Shown: positions 31,462-34,302 of the stretch, one piece after another
Position numbering within the stretch: the first letter of the stretch is position 1
Layout: each line of letters starts with the position of its first letter
From: Elusimicrobiota bacterium
Lineage (GTDB): Bacteria; Elusimicrobiota; Elusimicrobia; Elusimicrobiales; UBA9959
Assembly: GCA_016208085.1 (NCBI GenBank)
Contig: JACQYT010000129.1
Span: 1-34,302, forward strand
Direction: 5' to 3'
DNA: 34,302 nt
Position numbers and translations under genes: made by a program
The notes under the pieces: model-generated
Told to the model about the DNA's origin: nothing
What the model saw: only the letters and a program-made list of their open reading frames with translations
Database searches by the model: none

Positions 31462-32149
31462 CGTCACGGTAAAAGTCGCCTATGAGCCCGGGGAGGCCCG
31501 TCTCTGGACGGGGCGGGGCATTGTAATAGACCTTTTCAGATTTTCTAATACCGTCTGCGCGCTTTTAAAAAGCGGCAGGAAAGATATCCGGGTCTACTCA
31601 AGTCCCGGCCACGCTGCCGCGGTCAAAGCCCTGGAAAAAGGAGCGGATCTTTTTTCCGAGATAGAGTTCCCTCCCGAGGTGGATAAATACGATAACTCCC
31701 CGCACACGGCCCTTTACGGTTCCGACGCGTCCCGGCCGGCGCTTATAGTCACCAATTCCGGTTCCCCGGCTGTCATGGCTCTTGGCTGCGCCCCCGAAAT
31801 CCTTATAGGGTGTTTCGCTAACATGCCGTATCTCGCCGAATACTGCTGCAAGCTCCCCATGGACACGCTGCTGGTGCCGGCCTGCCTTTATTACGACAGG
31901 ACGCATGTGGAGGATTTCATCTGCGCCCGGAGTTTGGCCGACGCCATAGAGGGCCGGGATTCTTTTGAGGCCGCCGTTGAGGAGATACACAGCAGTTCCA
32001 GGGCGCTGGATTTCATGGCATACCGGCCCGAAACCGGCAAAAAGGACCTGAAACTCATCCTGAAAAAGGGAAACATGGCCGTGCTGCCCCGGATCCAAAT
32101 GCAGGATGTGTTCGGCAAAGTGGAAGACGCAATTTCAGAGAAAACATAA
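31427..32149 (+). CDS. ComB-like 2-phosphosulfolactate phosphatase family protein
   Basis: Family members dephosphorylate 2-phosphosulfolactate in coenzyme M or sulfolactate pathways. Matching segments are GIVIDLFRFSNTVCALL (family: VIDVLRATT), DNSPHTALYG, LIVTNSGSPAVMAL (family: TTNGT), LIGCFANMPYLAEYC and VEDFICARSLADAI. At 240 aa the length fits. Several usual residues differ (FSN for ATT, NSG for NGT), so the substrate may differ. The start overlaps the lipoprotein gene, and its stop shares a base with the queC start (TAATG). Nothing else for coenzyme M synthesis is in the window. Confidence 0.75.
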   Translation: MPPTSPLPLKNSVTVKVAYEPGEARLWTGRGIVIDLFRFSNTVCALLKSGRKDIRVYSSPGHAAAVKALEKGADLFSEIEFPPEVDKYDNSPHTALYGSDASRPALIVTNSGSPAVMALGCAPEILIGCFANMPYLAEYCCKLPMDTLLVPACLYYDRTHVEDFICARSLADAIEGRDSFEAAVEEIHSSSRALDFMAYRPETGKKDLKLILKKGNMAVLPRIQMQDVFGKVEDAISEKT

Positions 32150-32183
32150 TGCAAAATTTAAAATGCAAAATGCAAAATGCAAA
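32149..32183 (+). repeat. Heptad array forming the 5' end of queC
   Basis: Five 7-base words: ATGCAAA, ATTTAAA and then ATGCAAA three times. The first word is the queC start codon and the array encodes QNLKCKMQNAK. It is the single clear case of an array at a gene start rather than an end. No complementary arm is visible. Confidence 0.85.
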
Positions 32184-32865
32184 ATCCGGGGAAAAAGCCG
32201 TCATTTTGTTTTCCGGCGGCCTTGATTCTACCACCGCACTTTGCTGGGCCCTGAAACGGGGGTATGAATGCCGGGCGGTCTCTTTTGATTACGGCCAGCG
32301 GCATATTAAGGAACACAGGAGCGCCGCGAAGATCGCGCGCCTGCTCGGCGTGAAGCTTTATGCGATAAAGCTGGAATTCCCCTGGCTGGCCGTAAGCTCG
32401 CTGATAGACGCTCACAAGCGTCTTCCGGAGATCAAAACATCCGGAATAGGCGCTGCCCGGAGTCTCCCATCCACTTATGTGCCGGGCAGGAACCTGGTAT
32501 TCGCCTCAATAGGCGTGTCGCTGGCCGATTCCATAGGGGCGGCGGCCGTTGTCATGGGGCCTAATGTTATAGATTACTGCGGCTATCCGGACTGCCGTCC
32601 CGCTTTTTACAGGGCGCTTGAAAAAGCGGTTTGGGCCGGCACAAAGCTCGGCATACGGGGCAAAAAAATAAAGTTTTTAACGCCGCTTATCCGCATGAGC
32701 AAGAAGGATATCATCAGGCTGGCGGTAAAACTTAAAGCCCCGCTCAAATATACCTGGTCCTGTTACGCCGGCGGCGCGCGGCCCTGCGGCCGCTGTGATT
32801 CCTGTAAGCTGCGGGCAAAAGGATTTAGGGATGCCGGCATGATTGACCCAGCGTTCGAAAAATAG
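32149..32865 (+). CDS. queC: 7-cyano-7-deazaguanine synthase
   Basis: QueC converts 7-carboxy-7-deazaguanine to preQ0 with ATP and ammonia, a step in queuosine synthesis. The PP-loop S22-G-G-L-D-S27 follows AVILF, and the zinc site is C205, C213, C216 and C219 (C-x8-C-x2-C-x2-C). At 238 aa it is normal apart from about 13 extra N-terminal residues (MQNLKCKMQNAKS) encoded by a heptad array; the ancestral start probably lay just before EKAVILF. The ATG overlaps the ComB-like stop. queE lies 200 bases downstream across a composite repeat. Confidence 0.96.
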   Translation: MQNLKCKMQNAKSGEKAVILFSGGLDSTTALCWALKRGYECRAVSFDYGQRHIKEHRSAAKIARLLGVKLYAIKLEFPWLAVSSLIDAHKRLPEIKTSGIGAARSLPSTYVPGRNLVFASIGVSLADSIGAAAVVMGPNVIDYCGYPDCRPAFYRALEKAVWAGTKLGIRGKKIKFLTPLIRMSKKDIIRLAVKLKAPLKYTWSCYAGGARPCGRCDSCKLRAKGFRDAGMIDPAFEK

Positions 32866-32877
32866 CATAGATATTGA

Positions 32878-33066
32878 TTAAAAATTTTTGCGGCAAAAAT
32901 TTTTACCATACCCCGCCCTTTAGGGCGGGGTAACCTTGGGGCAAGGGGGAGTTTGAGGGGGAAAGAAATTTCCACCTCATCTCCCTGTCTGCCGGCAGGC
33001 AGGCGGCGCGGGACGCGAGAAAACCCCGTGCCGGGTAGGATAAAATGTTGTCGGACAACATTTTAT
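32878..33066. repeat. Composite hairpin repeat, copy 2 (ahead of queE)
   Basis: Same order as copy 1 at 16805: AAAAATTTTTGCGGC hairpin, CCCCGCCC/GGGCGGGG hairpin, purine-rich stretch, CCCCGTGCCGGGTAGGAT, and the TGTTGTCGGACAACA palindrome. About 20 extra bases in the middle include a CTGCCGGCAG hairpin. The small frame ATG TTG TCG GAC AAC ATT TTA TTA ends at a TGA overlapping the queE ATG. Confidence 0.9.
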
Positions 33067-33067
33067 T

Positions 33068-33748
33068 ATGAACGCCAATATATCGGAAATCTTTGTTTCT
33101 ATTCAGGGCGAGGGGCTTTACGTCGGCCAAAAGCAGGTCTTCGTGCGCTTCGCCGGCTGCGATCTGGCATGCTCTTACTGCGACGAAAAAAGGGGACTGT
33201 CCCCTTTAATATCCGCCGCTGCCGCGGCAGAGGAAGTGATCAGACTTGCCCGGAAAAACCGGGCCAAAGCGGTTTCCCTTACGGGGGGGGAGCCGCTTCT
33301 GAACCGGGAATTCATAAAAGCGATGGCTCCCGCCCTCAAGGATGCCGGGCTGGCCGTACATCTGGAAACCAACGGCATACTTTACCGGGAATTGGACAAA
33401 GTGAAAGATCTGGCGGATGTTATCGCCATGGATATAAAACTGCCGTCTTCCACTGGGGGAAAGGCTTTCTGGCGCGAACACTCCATGTTTATTAAAGCCG
33501 CGCCGGAAAAAACTTTTGTGAAAGTTGTGGTTACTTCCGGGACGTCCGCCGCCGACTTCGGAAAAGCGGTAAGCCTGGCAGCCAGGGCCTATAAATCCGT
33601 TCCTTTTTTTATTCAGCCGGCGACCCCGGAAGGCGGAGTAAAACCTCCTTCGCGGGGGAAACTGGACGTTTTCTACAGGAGAGCGTCGGCGCGGCTTGAA
33701 AACGTCAGGATACTGCCCCAGTTGCATAAGCTGTGGGGGATAAAATAG
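33068..33748 (+). CDS. queE: 7-carboxy-7-deazaguanine synthase (radical SAM)
   Basis: QueE makes 7-carboxy-7-deazaguanine from 6-carboxytetrahydropterin, the step before QueC. The cluster motif is C31-x3-C35-x2-C38 (CDLACSYC), preceded by EIFVSIQGEGLYVGQKQVFVRFAGC and followed by VSLTGGEPLLNREF. At 226 aa it is normal. A GGGGACTGTCCCC palindrome of the same class as the rplQ hairpin lies in frame at 33194-33206 and encodes RGLSPL just after the cluster motif. No ribosome-binding site is visible at the ATG, which follows directly on the composite repeat. Confidence 0.95.
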   Translation: MNANISEIFVSIQGEGLYVGQKQVFVRFAGCDLACSYCDEKRGLSPLISAAAAAEEVIRLARKNRAKAVSLTGGEPLLNREFIKAMAPALKDAGLAVHLETNGILYRELDKVKDLADVIAMDIKLPSSTGGKAFWREHSMFIKAAPEKTFVKVVVTSGTSAADFGKAVSLAARAYKSVPFFIQPATPEGGVKPPSRGKLDVFYRRASARLENVRILPQLHKLWGIK

Positions 33749-33751
33749 ATG

Positions 33752-33840
33752 CGTAGCAATTTGGAGGCGTAGCAATTTAGAAAGGATTTGTTTAATCCGG
33801 CTAAATTGCTATGCGTCTAAGCATCCACGCATCTATACAT
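33752..33840. repeat. Word-type inverted repeat after queE
   Basis: GCGTAGCAATTT occurs twice in the left arm (about 33752-33780); the right arm has CTAAATTGCTATGCGTC and then ACGCATC and ATACATC words. The core reads AGGATTTGTTTAATCC. It fills the gap to the next gene, whose GGAGG lies after it. Confidence 0.7.
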
Positions 33841-33860
33841 CTGGTGTTACCGGAGGCTTT

Positions 33861-34166
33861 ATGAACGAGGAATCTTATCTGATAGATTGTCCGGTGTGCA
33901 AGGCGCGCATTGAGGTGGAGAAGAAGACCGGCAGGGCGCTGCGGCACTGGGAAAAGCCGCAGGTGAAAGAGGGGATCGACCCGATGCAGGAAGCGCTCAA
34001 AAAGATGAAGAGCGATAAATCCAGGCTCAACGATTATTTTTCCAGGGCCAGGGGCTCCATGGAAGAAAAGAAGAAAGAGCTGCTGGACAAATTTGAAAAG
34101 GAAAAAAAGCGCATCAAAGACTCCGGCGACACGTCCAGACCCCTGAACCCGATGGACCTGGACTAG
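33861..34166 (+). CDS. Conserved-type hypothetical: zinc knuckle plus coiled coil
   Basis: I do not recognise this 101-residue protein. It opens with CPVCKAR (residues 10-16), half of a possible zinc ribbon with no second Cys pair, and then EVEKKTGRALRHWEKP. The rest, from about residue 42, is a charged helix rich in Lys, Glu and Met (QEALKKMKSDKSRLNDYF, then EEKKKELLDKFEKEKKRI), likely a coiled coil, ending in a Pro-containing tail. ACCGGAGG, eleven bases upstream, is a good ribosome-binding site. It is probably cytoplasmic; function is unknown. Confidence 0.75.
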   Translation: MNEESYLIDCPVCKARIEVEKKTGRALRHWEKPQVKEGIDPMQEALKKMKSDKSRLNDYFSRARGSMEEKKKELLDKFEKEKKRIKDSGDTSRPLNPMDLD

Positions 34167-34193
34167 CCTGGATTTCCACGGCGCGGAGTTGAC

Positions 34194-34302
34194 CTAATGT
34201 TTTTGGGGTGGGCTCATGTAGGTGGACAGGCGCAGAGGGCGGTTATTCCACCAAGGTATAGGGATGCTTTTGTGGAAGAGATCGGACGCGAGAAGGATCG
34301 GC
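34194..34302 (-). pseudogene. Possible C-terminal end of a transposase (partial, runs off the window)
   Basis: Read on the minus strand from the window edge, an open frame ends at a TAG at 34194-34196. Its last residues, WWNNRPLRLSTYMSPPQ, resemble the N-x-R-P-x5-Y-x-(S/T)-P tail of IS3/IS481-type integrase-core transposases. The following TGACCTAATG-like sequence could be the end of the element. Only 36 codons are in the window, so this is tentative, and whether the gene is intact cannot be told. Confidence 0.35.

Noticed and set aside
32149..33067. preQ1 riboswitch before queC or queE
   Set aside because: queC overlaps the upstream gene with no leader, and the queE upstream region is the composite repeat, also present before the unrelated rpsD.
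1958..34302. tRNA or rRNA genes in the gaps
   Set aside because: I looked for cloverleaf and TTCGA-type T-loop patterns in the gaps and saw none; the hairpins belong to repeats.

Overview
This window is a bacterial ribosomal-protein supercluster (S10, spc and alpha operons) running into a cell-shape cluster and then a short accessory stretch. Nearly all genes are on the + strand. G+C looks like the mid-to-upper 50s by eye. A PBP2/RodA/MreBCD elongation set and an AMIN-type amidase suggest a rod-shaped diderm. Gene content and the heavy load of small intergenic repeats recall Elusimicrobiota or Omnitrophota-like candidate phyla, but that is an impression, not something the sequence proves.

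Layout. Positions 1-1957 hold an insertion sequence whose two ends are 32-base palindromes. It carries a small DUF6788-like gene with its own promoter and dyad, and a frameshifted DDE transposase. From 2203 the order is rplC-rplD-rplW-rplB-rpsS-rplV-rpsC-rplP-rpmC-rpsQ-rplN-rplX-rplE-rpsN(Z)-rpsH-rplF-rplR-rpsE-rplO-secY-adk-map-infA-rpmJ-rpsM-rpsK-rpsD-rpoA-rplQ. The usual first gene rpsJ is not present between the IS and rplC, and rpmD is missing between rpsE and rplO. Next come mreB (2 bases after rplQ), mreC-mreD-mrdA-rodA (overlapping start/stop codons), a DUF2344 gene with RNase G, an N-acetylmuramoyl-alanine amidase and murI. The last part holds a secreted hypothetical, an orphan HicA-like gene, an overlapping lipoprotein/ComB-like/queC run, queE, a zinc-ribbon coiled-coil protein, and what may be the end of another transposase.

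How the genes fit together. The first 19 kb makes the ribosome, the translocon, IF1, RNA polymerase alpha, adenylate kinase and methionine aminopeptidase. The next 10 kb makes the elongasome, a peptidoglycan amidase and the D-glutamate supply. The queC/queE pair belongs to 7-deazaguanine (queuosine) synthesis.

The most unusual signal lies between the genes. Almost every gap in the ribosomal operon, and many later gaps, carries an array of imperfect tandem words with a strict 7-base (sometimes 8-base) period. The array is usually followed by a short core and then an arm of reverse-complement words. The word differs from locus to locus, yet some loci share whole elements and some share a core. 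Arrays run into reading frames (ends of L4, L2, L5, PBP2 and RodA, start of QueC), and repeats supply several stop codons. Several genes that follow repeats lack a visible Shine-Dalgarno sequence. Other repeat classes add to this: a 170-190 bp composite repeat in two copies, a GGGGACAGTCCC hairpin class, GTTCGCCTG-linked hairpins, nested hairpins, and a repeat that appears to have overwritten the 5' end of rpmC.
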